Notes under the pieces: model-generated
Databases searched by the model: none
The model's input: the letters and a program-made list of their open reading frames with translations, nothing else
What the model was told of the DNA's origin: nothing
Source: Myxococcus xanthus
GTDB lineage: Bacteria > Myxococcota > Myxococcia > Myxococcales > Myxococcaceae
Direction: 5' to 3'
Length of the DNA: 64,000 nucleotides
Assembly (NCBI RefSeq): GCF_013116825.1
Contig: NZ_JABFNS010000032.1
Location: forward strand, 1-64,000
Shown: piece by piece, positions 54,787 to 63,254 of the stretch
Layout of the letters: each line of letters starts with the position of its first letter
How positions within the stretch are numbered: the first letter of the stretch is position 1
Program-made: the position numbers and the translations under genes

Positions 54787-56158
54787 CAGCGTGCTCCTTC
54801 ATGAATGGTGTCAGCCGGCTCCGGATGAGCTCCGCCGCGCGCTTCAGGTCCACGTCCTCCGCCCGCGGCAGGCCCTCGCTCAACTCGGAGACGATGCCGT
54901 CCGTCAGCGCACCCACCTGATAGGCCAGCCGGTAAGGCACGTGGCTGAAGCTCACCAGGGAGTAGCGGCTGACGAACTCGCCCGGGAAGGCGTTGAGCAG
55001 CACCTTCTCCACGGCCTTCCGGAACTGGAAGCGCGGGTCTCCGGTGCTGTCGCGCATCTCGACGAAGTTCTCCACCGCCATGTCGGCGATGGCGTCCGCG
55101 TTCGTCTTGCGCAGGCGTTCGAAGTCCGTGAAGACCTGCTCCCAGCCGGCGCCTTGTCCCAGCAGTTGGTCCAGGACGACGCAGTCCTCGAAGCCGCAGT
55201 TCATCCCCTGGCCGAAGAAGGGGACGATGGCGTGCGCCGCGTCGCCCAGCAGCAGCGTCTGTCCACCTGCGTGCCAGGGCGCGCCCTTCACCGTCACCAT
55301 GCTGCCCGTGGGGCGCGAGAAGAACGTCTCCACCAGGTCCGGGATGAGCGCCTTCGCGTCTGGGAACTGCGCGCCGAAGAACGCCTCCAGCTTCGCGGGC
55401 GTGTCCAGGGACGCGAAGCTCACCGGCCCCTGCCAGGGCAGGAACAGCGTGCAGGTGAAGCTGCCTTCCTCGTCGGGCAGGGCAATCAACATGAACGTGC
55501 CGCGAGGCCAGATGTGGAGCGCGTGCTTCTCCATCTGGAACGCGCCGCCGGGCCCCGCCGGAATCGTCAACTCCTTGTACCCGTGGCCAAGCTGCTCCTG
55601 CGTCCCGTTGAAGCCCGGCCGCTTCTCCAGGGCCTGACGGATGGCGGAGGCGGAGCCGTCCGTGCCGAACACCACGCGGCCGGGTTCCTGGCGCGCCTCT
55701 CCGGTGGCGTCGTCGTGCACCGTGAGCGCGCCCGAGCCGAAGTCCACGTCCGTCACCCGCTGCTTGAAGCGGATGCGCACCTTCCCGGTGGCCTCCGCCG
55801 CCGTCATGAGGAAGGCGTTCAGCCACCCGCGCGACATCGCGTTGATGTGCTGCGAGTCGTCCTTGCCGTAGGGCTGGTAGACGAGCTCGCCTTGCGGCGG
55901 GTGAATCATCCGCCCGCGCATGGGGATGGCGTGCTTCAGCGCCTCGTCTTCCAGGCCCACCTGCCGCAGCGCGTGCAGCCCGCGCGTGGAGATGGCCAGG
56001 TTGATGGAGCGGCCCGCGTCGACCAGCTCGCTCCGCATGTCCGGGCGCCGCTCCAGCAGCTCCACGGTGTGGCCCCGGCGCGCCAGGTAGATGGAGAGCA
56101 GCGAGCCCACCAGCCCCGCGCCCACCACGGTGACGGTGTCCTTGCGCGCCTCACTCAC
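54764..56158 (-). CDS. kmo: Kynurenine 3-monooxygenase
   Basis: A 464-aa FAD monooxygenase converting L-kynurenine to 3-hydroxykynurenine with NADPH and O2. FAD motifs: VVGAGLVGSLLSIYLARRGH, the DG segment VVFGTDGSASAIR, and LLGDAAHAIVPFFGQGMNCG. NLAISTRGLHAL and the following Arg/Tyr residues match the kynurenine site. Length fits bacterial KMO including the C-terminal helical part. It overlaps kynU by 8 nt and the SDR gene by 23 nt. Confidence 0.93.
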   Translation of the reverse strand: MSEARKDTVTVVGAGLVGSLLSIYLARRGHTVELLERRPDMRSELVDAGRSINLAISTRGLHALRQVGLEDEALKHAIPMRGRMIHPPQGELVYQPYGKDDSQHINAMSRGWLNAFLMTAAEATGKVRIRFKQRVTDVDFGSGALTVHDDATGEARQEPGRVVFGTDGSASAIRQALEKRPGFNGTQEQLGHGYKELTIPAGPGGAFQMEKHALHIWPRGTFMLIALPDEEGSFTCTLFLPWQGPVSFASLDTPAKLEAFFGAQFPDAKALIPDLVETFFSRPTGSMVTVKGAPWHAGGQTLLLGDAAHAIVPFFGQGMNCGFEDCVVLDQLLGQGAGWEQVFTDFERLRKTNADAIADMAVENFVEMRDSTGDPRFQFRKAVEKVLLNAFPGEFVSRYSLVSFSHVPYRLAYQVGALTDGIVSELSEGLPRAEDVDLKRAAELIRSRLTPFMKEHADGFRTEG

Positions 56159-57431
56159 GGGCGTGGCCCTCCAGCGTCTTCACGAAGCGGTACACGTCCG
56201 TGAACGAGTTGTAGAGCGGCGCGGGTGCGGCGCGGATGATGTCCGGCTTGCGGAAGTCGCAGATGATGCCCGCGTCGCCCAGCCGCTTCAGCAGGCCCTG
56301 GGGCTCGCCCCGGAAGCGCAGGGACAGCTGGGCGCCGCGCTGCTGCGCGTCCCGGGGCGTGGTGATGCGCACGAAGCCCTCGGGCAGCCTGTCCAACAAG
56401 AACTCCAGGAAGCCGGTGAGGCGCTCGCTCTTGGCGCGCAGCGCCGCCATGCCGGCCTGGTCGAACAGCTCCAGGGACGCGCGCAGCGCCGCGAGCTGGA
56501 AGATGGGCGGGTTGGAGAGCTGCCACCCCTCCGCGCCCGGCAGCGCGCTGAAGGTGGGCCCCATCTGGAAGCGCGTCTGCTTGTCGTGGCCCCACCAGCC
56601 CTCGAAGCGGGGCAGGTCCTTGGTGTTCGCGTGCCGCTCGTGGACGAACACGCCGCCCAGCGCGCCCGGGCCCGCGTTGAGGTACTTGTACGAGCACCAC
56701 ACCGCGAAGTCCGGCCCGTCTTCGTGCAGCGACAGCTTCAGGTTGCCCGCGCCGTGCGCCAGGTCGAAGCCGACGAAGCAGCCCTTGGCGTGCGCGGCCT
56801 TCGTAATCGCGGCCAGGTCGAAGGCCTGCCCGGTGAGGTAGTTCACGCTGCCCAGCATCACCAGCGCCACCTCGTGGCCGTGCTGCTCCAGCGTGGCGAG
56901 GATGTCCTCGGTGCGCAGCGTCTCCTCGCCCGCGCGGGGCGTGAGCTCCAGCACGGCCTCGCGCGCGTCGTAGCCGTGGAAGCGCACCTGGGAGGCGACG
57001 GCGTACTGGTCCGACGGGAAGGCGCCGGCCTCCACCAGGATTTTGAAGCGCTGCTTCGTGGGCCGGTAGAACGACACCATCATCAGGTGCAGGTTCACCG
57101 ACAGGGTGTTCATCACCACCACTTCCAACGGCTTGGCGCCCACCAGCCGCGCGGCCTGCTCGGTGACGAGCTCGTGGTAGTGCAGCCACGGGTGGCGGCC
57201 GTGGTGGTGTCCCTCCACGCCCAGCCGCGCCCAGTCCTCCAGCTCCTCCTGGATGTAGCGCGCGGCGTTGCGCGGCTGGAGGCCCAGCGAGTTGCCCGCC
57301 AGGTACACCACCGGCTTGCCGTCCGGGCCGGGCGGGAAGTGGAACGCGTCGCGGTAGCCGCGCAGCGCGTCTTCCGCGTCCAGCTTCCGCGCGAAGGACT
57401 CGGAGTCCTCGAAGGGGGATGGCGTCGTCAT
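56151..57431 (-). CDS. kynU: Kynureninase
   Basis: A 426-aa PLP enzyme cleaving 3-hydroxykynurenine (or kynurenine) to 3-hydroxyanthranilate and alanine. The PLP Lys is in VWCSYKYLNAGPG; VYLAGNSLGLQPR opens the fold; GFDLAHGAGNLKL holds the PLP-pairing Asp; and GWWGHDKQTRFQM is the kynureninase-specific loop. ATG 57431 has GAGGA 8 nt upstream and overlaps the stop of the decarboxylase gene (ATGA). Confidence 0.94.
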   Translation of the reverse strand: MTTPSPFEDSESFARKLDAEDALRGYRDAFHFPPGPDGKPVVYLAGNSLGLQPRNAARYIQEELEDWARLGVEGHHHGRHPWLHYHELVTEQAARLVGAKPLEVVVMNTLSVNLHLMMVSFYRPTKQRFKILVEAGAFPSDQYAVASQVRFHGYDAREAVLELTPRAGEETLRTEDILATLEQHGHEVALVMLGSVNYLTGQAFDLAAITKAAHAKGCFVGFDLAHGAGNLKLSLHEDGPDFAVWCSYKYLNAGPGALGGVFVHERHANTKDLPRFEGWWGHDKQTRFQMGPTFSALPGAEGWQLSNPPIFQLAALRASLELFDQAGMAALRAKSERLTGFLEFLLDRLPEGFVRITTPRDAQQRGAQLSLRFRGEPQGLLKRLGDAGIICDFRKPDIIRAAPAPLYNSFTDVYRFVKTLEGHARE

Positions 57432-58444
57432 GGTGCGAAGTCCTCGGGGGCGCGTCCCAGCCAATCGAAGGCGTTGCGCCAGAGCAGCCGCTCACGCGCG
57501 GCGGGTTCCAGCTCGGTCAGGGACTCGATGAGCGTGCCCGGGCGGTCCTCGCCCAGGGGGAAGGGGTAGTCACTGCCGAGCGCCACCTTGTCCTGTCCGA
57601 AGAGCCGGACGATGTAGCGCAGCGCCTCCGGGTCGTGGACCAGCGAGTCCACCCAGAAGCGGCCCAGGTAGTCCCGGGGCGGCACCGGGTTGTCCACGGC
57701 CACCAGGTCCGGCCGGGCCTCGAAGCCGTGCTGAATCCGGCCGAGCGTGTGGGGGAAGGCGCCGCCGCCGTGCGCGAAGGCGAAGCGCAGCTTGGGCAGC
57801 CGCTCCATCACGCCGCCGAAGATGACGGAGCAGATGGCCAGCGACACCTCGGCCGGCATGCCCACCAGCCACGGCAGCCAGTACTTCTGCATCTTCGCCT
57901 CGCCCATCATGTCCCACGGGTGGACGAAGACGGACGCGCCCAGCTCGCTGGCGGCCTCGAAGAAGGGGAACAGCGCCGGGTCGGACAGGTTCCAGTCGTT
58001 GACGTGCGAGCCAATCTGCACACCCGCCAGCCCCAGCTCCTTCACGCAGCGCTCCAGCTCGCGCACCGCCAGCTCCGGGGACTGGAGCGGCACCGTGCCC
58101 AGGCCCACGAAGCGCTTGGGGTGCGCGTGCACCACGGAGGCGAGGTGGTCATTGAGGAAGCGCGCCAGGTCCGCGCCGTGCTCGGGCTTCGTCCAGTAGC
58201 CGAACATGACTGGAATCGTGGACAGCACCTGGACGTGGACGCCGGCCGCGTCGCACTCCTCGATGCGCTTCACCGGGTCCCAGCAGTTGCTTTCGATTTC
58301 GCGGAAGAACTTGCCGTCATCCCGGAGCATGCGCGCGCGGCAGGGCGCGTGGTGGTCCAGGGTGATGAAGCCGCCGTAGCCGTAGCGCTCGGCGAAGCGA
58401 GGCAGGTGGGCGGGGAGGAGGTGCGTGTGGATGTCGACCTTCAA
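57428..58444 (-). CDS. nbaD: 2-amino-3-carboxymuconate-6-semialdehyde decarboxylase
   Basis: A 338-aa amidohydrolase-fold Zn decarboxylase (ACMSD). It removes CO2 from the unstable ring-cleavage product and so steers flux away from quinolinate. Metal ligands: the N-terminal KVDIHTHLLP (HxH), VFVHPWDMMG, AFAHGGGAFP and ALGSDYPFP. I place the start at TTG 58444: it gives MKVDIHTHLLP, exactly the family N-terminus, overlaps the stop of the upstream dioxygenase gene (TTGA), and has GGGAGG 11 nt upstream. A GTG at 58480 would add 12 non-conserved residues. Confidence 0.92.
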   Translation of the reverse strand: MKVDIHTHLLPAHLPRFAERYGYGGFITLDHHAPCRARMLRDDGKFFREIESNCWDPVKRIEECDAAGVHVQVLSTIPVMFGYWTKPEHGADLARFLNDHLASVVHAHPKRFVGLGTVPLQSPELAVRELERCVKELGLAGVQIGSHVNDWNLSDPALFPFFEAASELGASVFVHPWDMMGEAKMQKYWLPWLVGMPAEVSLAICSVIFGGVMERLPKLRFAFAHGGGAFPHTLGRIQHGFEARPDLVAVDNPVPPRDYLGRFWVDSLVHDPEALRYIVRLFGQDKVALGSDYPFPLGEDRPGTLIESLTELEPAARERLLWRNAFDWLGRAPEDFAP

Positions 58445-58965
58445 CGGGCGGGGCCTCCCTTGACCACCTTCGTCCCGCACTTCTTGCAGGTGCAGTTGTC
58501 GGGGTTGCCGTAGAAGTGCTCGAAGATGGGCGGCAGCTGCGTCACCAGGTTGGTGACATGCACGAACTCTTCATAGAGCTTTTCGCCGCACTGCGGGCAC
58601 AGCCACATGAAGCCGTCCAGCTCCTTCGGCTGGCGGCGGCGCTCCAGCACCAGGCCCACCGTGCCCGCGGGACGCTGGGGCGAGTGGGGCACGTTGGGCG
58701 GCAGCAGGAATATCTCCCCTTCGTGGATGGGGATGTCCTGCACCTGGCCGTCGTCGATGACCCGCAGGTTCATCGTGCCCTCGAGCTGGTAGAAGAACTC
58801 CTCGCCCTCGTTGATGTGGAAGTCCGTGCGCGCGTTGGGCCCGCCGACGACGGTGACCATGAACTCCCGGTCCTCCCACACCTGCTGGTTGCCCACGGGG
58901 GGCTTGAGCAAGTGGCGGTGCTCATCAATCCACTTCTTGAAGTTGATGGGGGTCAGGCGGCCCAT
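58441..58965 (-). CDS. nbaC: 3-hydroxyanthranilate 3,4-dioxygenase
   Basis: A 174-aa cupin that opens the ring of 3-hydroxyanthranilate with Fe(II) and O2. The iron ligands are in TDFHINEGEEFFYQ (His, Glu) and LPPNVPHSPQRP (His). The C-terminal rubredoxin-like Cys pairs (LCPQCGEKL and NCTCKKCGTK) are typical of the bacterial enzyme. GGAGG lies 7 nt upstream within the end of the RidA gene, whose stop is immediately adjacent. It is coupled to the decarboxylase gene by TTGA. Confidence 0.95.
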   Translation of the reverse strand: MGRLTPINFKKWIDEHRHLLKPPVGNQQVWEDREFMVTVVGGPNARTDFHINEGEEFFYQLEGTMNLRVIDDGQVQDIPIHEGEIFLLPPNVPHSPQRPAGTVGLVLERRRQPKELDGFMWLCPQCGEKLYEEFVHVTNLVTQLPPIFEHFYGNPDNCTCKKCGTKVVKGGPAR

Positions 58966-59397
58966 TCATTCACCTCCGATGGTGGCGATGCACTTGAGCT
59001 CGATGGCAATCGGCGTGGGCAGCCGGTTGATTTCGAGCGTGGTGCGGCACGGCGGGTTGTCCTTGAAGTACTCCGCCCACAGCCGGTTGTAGGTGGGGAA
59101 GTCCTTCTTCATGTCGGTGAGGTACACCGTCACGTCCACCAGCTTGTCCCAGGAGGAGCCTGCGTCCTCCAGGATGTAGCGGACGTTGCGGAACACCGAG
59201 TGGCACTGCGCCTCGATGTCGTAGGAGACGATGTTGCCCTCCGCGTCCAGCTCCACGCCGGGAATCTTCTTCGTGCCGCGCTCGCGCGGGCCCACGCCGG
59301 ACAGGAACAGGAGGTTGCCCACGCGCCGGGCGTGGGGGTACAGGCCCACCGGTTCGGGGGCCTTCTGCGAATCGACTCGTGCGCTGTCACTGCTCAC
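58966..59397 (-). CDS. nbaF: RidA-family protein, probable 2-aminomuconate deaminase
   Basis: A 143-aa RidA/YjgF/UK114 protein. The core GNLLFLSGVGPRERGTKKIP, the Arg in NPPCRTTLEINRL and the Glu in AIELKCIATI are in place. In nba/amn clusters a RidA homologue deaminates 2-aminomuconate to 4-oxalocrotonate, which is the missing step here. General enamine/imine hydrolysis is the fallback. The start is GTG 59397 with GAGGAG 8 nt upstream. Confidence 0.87.
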   Translation of the reverse strand: MSSDSARVDSQKAPEPVGLYPHARRVGNLLFLSGVGPRERGTKKIPGVELDAEGNIVSYDIEAQCHSVFRNVRYILEDAGSSWDKLVDVTVYLTDMKKDFPTYNRLWAEYFKDNPPCRTTLEINRLPTPIAIELKCIATIGGE

Positions 59398-59428
59398 GGC
59401 GTGCTCTCCTCACGTGGGGGTAGGGGGC

Positions 59429-60871
59429 TCACAGCTTGATGCAGACGTTCTTCGGCTCGGTGAAGAAGCGCAGCGCGTCCCAGCCGCCCTCGCGTCCCAC
59501 ACCGGAGTCCTTCACGCCGCCGAAGGGCGTGCGCAAATCGCGCAGCATCCACGTGTTCACCCAGACGATGCCGCTGTGCAGCCGCGAGGCGAAGCGGTGC
59601 GCGCGCTTCACGTCCTGGGTCCACACGCTGGCGGCCAGGCCGTACCGGGTGGAGTTGGCCCACGCGAGCACCTCGTCCTCCGAGTCGAAGGGCGTGATGC
59701 TGGCCACCGGGCCGAAGATTTCTTCCTGGTTGGTGCGGCACCCCGCGTCCAGGCCCTCGATGAGGGTGGGCTCCACGAACCAGCCGTTGCGGCAGCGCCC
59801 GGGCACGCTGGCGCGCTGTCCGCCGGTGAGGATGCGGCCACCCTCCTGCTTCGCCAGGCTCACGTAGCCCAGCACCTTGTCGAAGTGCGGCTGCGACACC
59901 AGCGCGCCCTGGTCCGTGCCCGCCTCCAGCGGGTCTCCCACCTTGAGCGCGCGCGTGCGGGTGACCAGCGCCTCCTTGAAGCGCTCGTAGAGGGGCCGCT
60001 GGACGAAGATGCGCGGGCCGCAGAGGCAGATTTGCCCCTGGTTGGCGAAGGACGAGCGCAGCGTGGTGGCCAGCGCCTCATCGAAGTCACAGTCCGCGAA
60101 GATGACGTTGGGATTCTTGCCGCCCATCTCCAGCGACAGCTTCTTGAAGGCGGGCGCGGCCACGCGGGCAATCTCCGCGCCGGTGCGGGTGCTGCCGGTG
60201 AAGGAGATGGCGCTGATGTCCGGGTGCTCGCTCATCGCGGCGCCCACCTTGGGGCCCAGGCCGTGCACCAGGTTGAGCACGCCCGGCGGCAGGCCCACGT
60301 CGCGGCAGACCTGGGCCAGCAGGTACGCCGTCATCGGCGTCACCTCGGACGGCTTGGCCACCACGCAGTTCCCCATGGCGAGCGCCGGGGCAATCTTCCA
60401 CGTCAGCAGGTACAGCGGCAGGTTCCACGGGGAGATGCAGCCCACCACGCCCAGCGGCGCGCGCAGGGTGTAGTTGAGGGCCACGTCGTCCGTCTGGTGC
60501 GCCTCGCTGGAGAACTGCGTCACCGCGTCCGCGAAGAACTCGAAGTTGAGGATGCTGCGCGGGATGTCCACCGTGGAGGCGACCGACAGCGGCTTGCCGG
60601 TGTCGATGGACTCCGCGCGGGCGAAGGCGTCCAGGCGGCTCCGGATGCCATCCGCGATGCGGCGCAGCATGCGAGCGCGCTCGGTGGCCGGGGTGGTGGC
60701 CCAGGCGGGGAAGGCCCGCGCGGCGGCCTCCACCGCGTGCTGGACGTCGGACGCGTCGGAGTCCGGCACGTGGGCATACGTCTCGGCCGTCGCGGGCTCG
60801 GGCTTGTCCAGCCACCCGCCTCCGCGTGCGGGCAGCAGCTCACCACCGATGTAGTTGAGTACCTTCTCCAT
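59429..60871 (-). CDS. nbaE: 2-aminomuconic 6-semialdehyde dehydrogenase
   Basis: A 480-aa NAD-dependent aldehyde dehydrogenase oxidising 2-aminomuconate semialdehyde. Catalytic Cys is in NQGQICLCGPRIFV and the general-base Glu in KLSLEMGGKNPN. ISPWNLPLYLLTWKIAPALA and SFTGSTRTGAEI bind NAD. The C-L-C-G context after the catalytic Cys is usual for the aminomuconate/hydroxymuconate semialdehyde branch. ATG 60871 has GGAGGG 9 nt upstream. It is the first gene of the operon; the promoter should lie within 60872-61094, where I see nothing convincing. Confidence 0.93.
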   Translation of the reverse strand: MEKVLNYIGGELLPARGGGWLDKPEPATAETYAHVPDSDASDVQHAVEAAARAFPAWATTPATERARMLRRIADGIRSRLDAFARAESIDTGKPLSVASTVDIPRSILNFEFFADAVTQFSSEAHQTDDVALNYTLRAPLGVVGCISPWNLPLYLLTWKIAPALAMGNCVVAKPSEVTPMTAYLLAQVCRDVGLPPGVLNLVHGLGPKVGAAMSEHPDISAISFTGSTRTGAEIARVAAPAFKKLSLEMGGKNPNVIFADCDFDEALATTLRSSFANQGQICLCGPRIFVQRPLYERFKEALVTRTRALKVGDPLEAGTDQGALVSQPHFDKVLGYVSLAKQEGGRILTGGQRASVPGRCRNGWFVEPTLIEGLDAGCRTNQEEIFGPVASITPFDSEDEVLAWANSTRYGLAASVWTQDVKRAHRFASRLHSGIVWVNTWMLRDLRTPFGGVKDSGVGREGGWDALRFFTEPKNVCIKL

Positions 60872-61094
60872 GGCCGAGCCCTCCGGTAGCGCCTGCCCAT
60901 GGCCCGGCGACGGTGAGCCCCGCCAGCCCTGTGGGAGGGCGCGCAATGTACGCCGCCCCTCCGTACCTCACCAGCGCCACGCGCGCCCGCAGTCCACTGT
61001 CATGGAATCGGGGTCGCCCGCCTGGAAGGCTCAGGGAATGCCGCACTGCGCGAACGCGCGGGACCGCCAGCCGCGCCCCGCGGTGCAGCCGCTG

Positions 61095-61205
61095 TCAGTG
61101 CGCCGGGTGGGGCACGCGCAGTCCGCCCCGGGGGGGCCGGTCCTCGCGGCCCGCGCCCAGCAGCAGTCCCGCGAGCACGAGCGGGCCGCGATTCCGGGCG
61201 CTCAC
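61095..61205 (-). CDS. 36-residue mini-protein coupled to the CxxC membrane protein
   Basis: A short frame of 36 codons starting with a GTG that overlaps the stop of the CxxC gene (GTGA at 61202-61205). GGGAG lies 8 nt upstream. It encodes a hydrophobic segment (GPLVLAGLLLGAG) followed by a polar tail ending RVPHPAH. 33 of 36 third positions are G or C, which fits coding but is also expected in this GC-rich DNA. It could be a membrane mini-protein partner, or chance. Confidence 0.42.
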   Translation of the reverse strand: MSARNRGPLVLAGLLLGAGREDRPPRGGLRVPHPAH

Positions 61206-61459
61206 CGGGAGCGCTCCCGCCCCTGTCTCCGCGCGCGCTGCTTCACCGGCACGGGGGGCGGAACTTCTCGCGTGGCGAAGAACAGCGCGCCCAGGATGAT
61301 GACGAGGACGAGGAAGGGCAGGGCGGTGAAGGACAGCCGGCCCCAGAAGTGCTCATCGAGGATGGCGGCCACCACGTCGGGGCGGCAGGTGGGGCATGCG
61401 GAGGCCGCGGAGGCCGTCAGCAGCCCGGTGGTGAAGCCCGTGAGAATGCCTCGCTTCAT
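61202..61459 (-). CDS. Small CxxC membrane protein
   Basis: An 85-aa protein. It begins with a signal-like hydrophobic stretch (GILTGFTTGLLTASAASA) immediately followed by CPTC, then a second helix (ALPFLVLVIILGALFFAT) and a very basic tail (VKQRARRQGRERSR). The CPTC would face the periplasm, suggesting a redox or metal-binding role. GGGAGGGG lies 6 nt before ATG 61459, a very strong ribosome site. No named family recognised. Confidence 0.72.
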   Translation of the reverse strand: MKRGILTGFTTGLLTASAASACPTCRPDVVAAILDEHFWGRLSFTALPFLVLVIILGALFFATREVPPPVPVKQRARRQGRERSR

Positions 61460-61637
61460 AGGTCGCCCCTCCCTGGGTGGACGGGAAGCTCACCACCCCA
61501 CCGGGACGCGGCAAGCGGTGGGCGTTCCCTGAAGCCACGAGGCCGCCCGTCAGCCCCGCCTGCCGGGGTGGATGAATGTTGGCGGGACCGCCACGCGCGA
61601 GCCGCTCGGCTATAACGCGGCACCTGGAGGAGACATC

Positions 61638-62420
61638 ATGTCGCGGAAAGTGGCGCTCATCACCGGGGCTTCGGCGGGTTTGGGAGAGCAGTTCGCACAC
61701 CTGTTCGCGAAGGACGGACACGACGTCATCCTCGTCGCGCGCAGCGCGCCCCGGCTGGAGGCGCTGGCGGCGAAGCTGGAGCAGGCCCATGGCGTGAAGG
61801 CACACGTCTTCCCAGCGGACCTGGGCCGGCCGGAGACTCCCGAGCAGCTCTTCGAGGCCGTGCGCGCGAAGGGGCTGGCGGTGGAGTTCCTGGTGAACAA
61901 CGCGGGCTTCGGCTCGTGTGGTCCCTTCCTGGAGCAGGACCTGTCGCGCGAGGCGGAGATGGTGGAGGTCAACTGCACCGCCCTCCTGAAGCTGTCGCAC
62001 CTGTTCGCGCGGCCCATGCGGGAGCGGGGCGGCGGGCGCATCCTCAATGTCGCCTCCACCGCGGCCTTCCAGCCCGGCCCGTTCATGGCCACGTACTTCG
62101 CGACCAAGGCCTTCGTGGTGTCCCTGTCGGAGGCGCTGGCGCACGAACTCAAGGGCACGGGCGTGACGGTGACGTGCCACTGCCCGGGGGCCACGCACAC
62201 GGAGTTCACCCAGCGCGCGGGCAACGGCCAGACGCGGTTGTTCCAGCGGCCGGGCGTGGCCAAGGCGGAGGACGTGGCCGCCCATGCCTACGCGATGATG
62301 ATGCGCGGCCGGGTGCTCTCCATCCACGGACTGCTCAACTGGGTGGGGACCGTGGGCGTGCGCTTCAGCCCGCGCGTGGCGGTGCGCGCGCTCGCGGCCA
62401 GCCTCAACCAGCAGGGCTGA
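61638..62420 (+). CDS. Short-chain dehydrogenase/reductase
   Basis: A 260-aa classical SDR. NADP motif ALITGASAGLGEQFAHLF, structural NNAGFGSCG, catalytic Ser in NVASTAAFQPG and the YxxxK dyad in ATYFATKAF are all present. Similar to DltE/YqjQ-type reductases of unknown substrate; the C-terminal 30 residues are hydrophobic. CTGGAGGAG lies 6 nt before ATG 61638, and a TATAAC hexamer sits at 61611-61616 without a clear -35. It is convergent with the barrel protein gene. Confidence 0.88.
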   Translation: MSRKVALITGASAGLGEQFAHLFAKDGHDVILVARSAPRLEALAAKLEQAHGVKAHVFPADLGRPETPEQLFEAVRAKGLAVEFLVNNAGFGSCGPFLEQDLSREAEMVEVNCTALLKLSHLFARPMRERGGGRILNVASTAAFQPGPFMATYFATKAFVVSLSEALAHELKGTGVTVTCHCPGATHTEFTQRAGNGQTRLFQRPGVAKAEDVAAHAYAMMMRGRVLSIHGLLNWVGTVGVRFSPRVAVRALAASLNQQG

Positions 62421-62444
62421 GGCTGGCGTCCGCGGCGGCGCCGC

Positions 62445-63053
62445 TCAGTTGTACGTCGCGGAGAAGACGAGCGACACGTTGGTGACGTTCCAGCTGTCGC
62501 TGTTCGACTCGTTCCGGATGCGGCCCAGGGCCAGCTCGGCGCCGATGCCGAGGCCCCAGTTCTTGCTCACCCACCACTCCTTGCCCACGCCCAGATGCAG
62601 TCCGCCGCCGATGTCCGACTCGGCCACCTTCTCGCCGTCGTCGGTGACGCTGAGCTGCGTGTACGTGAGCGCGCCGGACAGATACACGTTCGCGGGCATG
62701 ATGTAGTAGGTGACGCCCAAGCCCACGGCGCCGAAGTTCTCGCTCAACTTCTCGTTCTGCCCTTCGACGGTGAGGTCCCCCACCTGGAGGCTCGGGTTGG
62801 GGGCGGACGCACCGTAGAACTTCGCGTAGAGGATGAAGTTGTTGACGAGCGCGAAGCCGAGCTCCGCGTTGATGTTGGCGCCGCCGCCCTTCACCACGAG
62901 ATCGGGCGAGATGTCAGTCGCCTTGGCACGCAGATAGCCACCGCCCACCTGCAGGCGCAGGTAGAAGCCGTCGTGGGCGTGCTCGTCGTATTCCTGGGCG
63001 CTCGCGGTGGTGGCGGTGAAAAGCAGGGCCGCGATGATGCTGGGGTATCGCAT
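62445..63053 (-). CDS. Outer-membrane beta-barrel protein
   Basis: A 202-aa protein with a Sec signal (MRYPSIIAALLFTATTASA-Q). The mature chain has alternating amphipathic strands typical of an 8-stranded OmpW/OmpA-like barrel (FYLRLQVGGGYLRAKATDI, NAELGFALVNNFILYAKFYG, GAVGLGVTYYIMPANVYLSG, LHLGVGKEWWVSKNWGLGIG) and ends in NVSLVFSATYN. The final residue is Asn rather than the more usual aromatic. AAGGAG lies 9 nt upstream of ATG 63053. Confidence 0.8.
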   Translation of the reverse strand: MRYPSIIAALLFTATTASAQEYDEHAHDGFYLRLQVGGGYLRAKATDISPDLVVKGGGANINAELGFALVNNFILYAKFYGASAPNPSLQVGDLTVEGQNEKLSENFGAVGLGVTYYIMPANVYLSGALTYTQLSVTDDGEKVAESDIGGGLHLGVGKEWWVSKNWGLGIGAELALGRIRNESNSDSWNVTNVSLVFSATYN

Positions 63054-63254
63054 GAAAACAGCTCCTTCGGAGAATCCCACCCGGCCGGGGGCTCTGCGCT
63101 ATGTAGCACGGGGAGCGGAAAGGCCAGCGTCCGCTTCAGGCCGGGCCGCGTTCGCGAGACTTGCGCGTTCGCGTTCGGGTGCCGGAAGCTCCGCGCCACC
63201 ATTCGGGCGGTGCGCCAGCCTGGCGTGGCCGGAACGACCAAGAGAGGGACGGGG

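Noticed and set aside
60855..61532. 225-codon plus-strand frame right of the kynurenine operon
   Set aside because: No domain, Arg/Pro/Ser-rich, overlaps the well-supported CxxC membrane gene on the minus strand.
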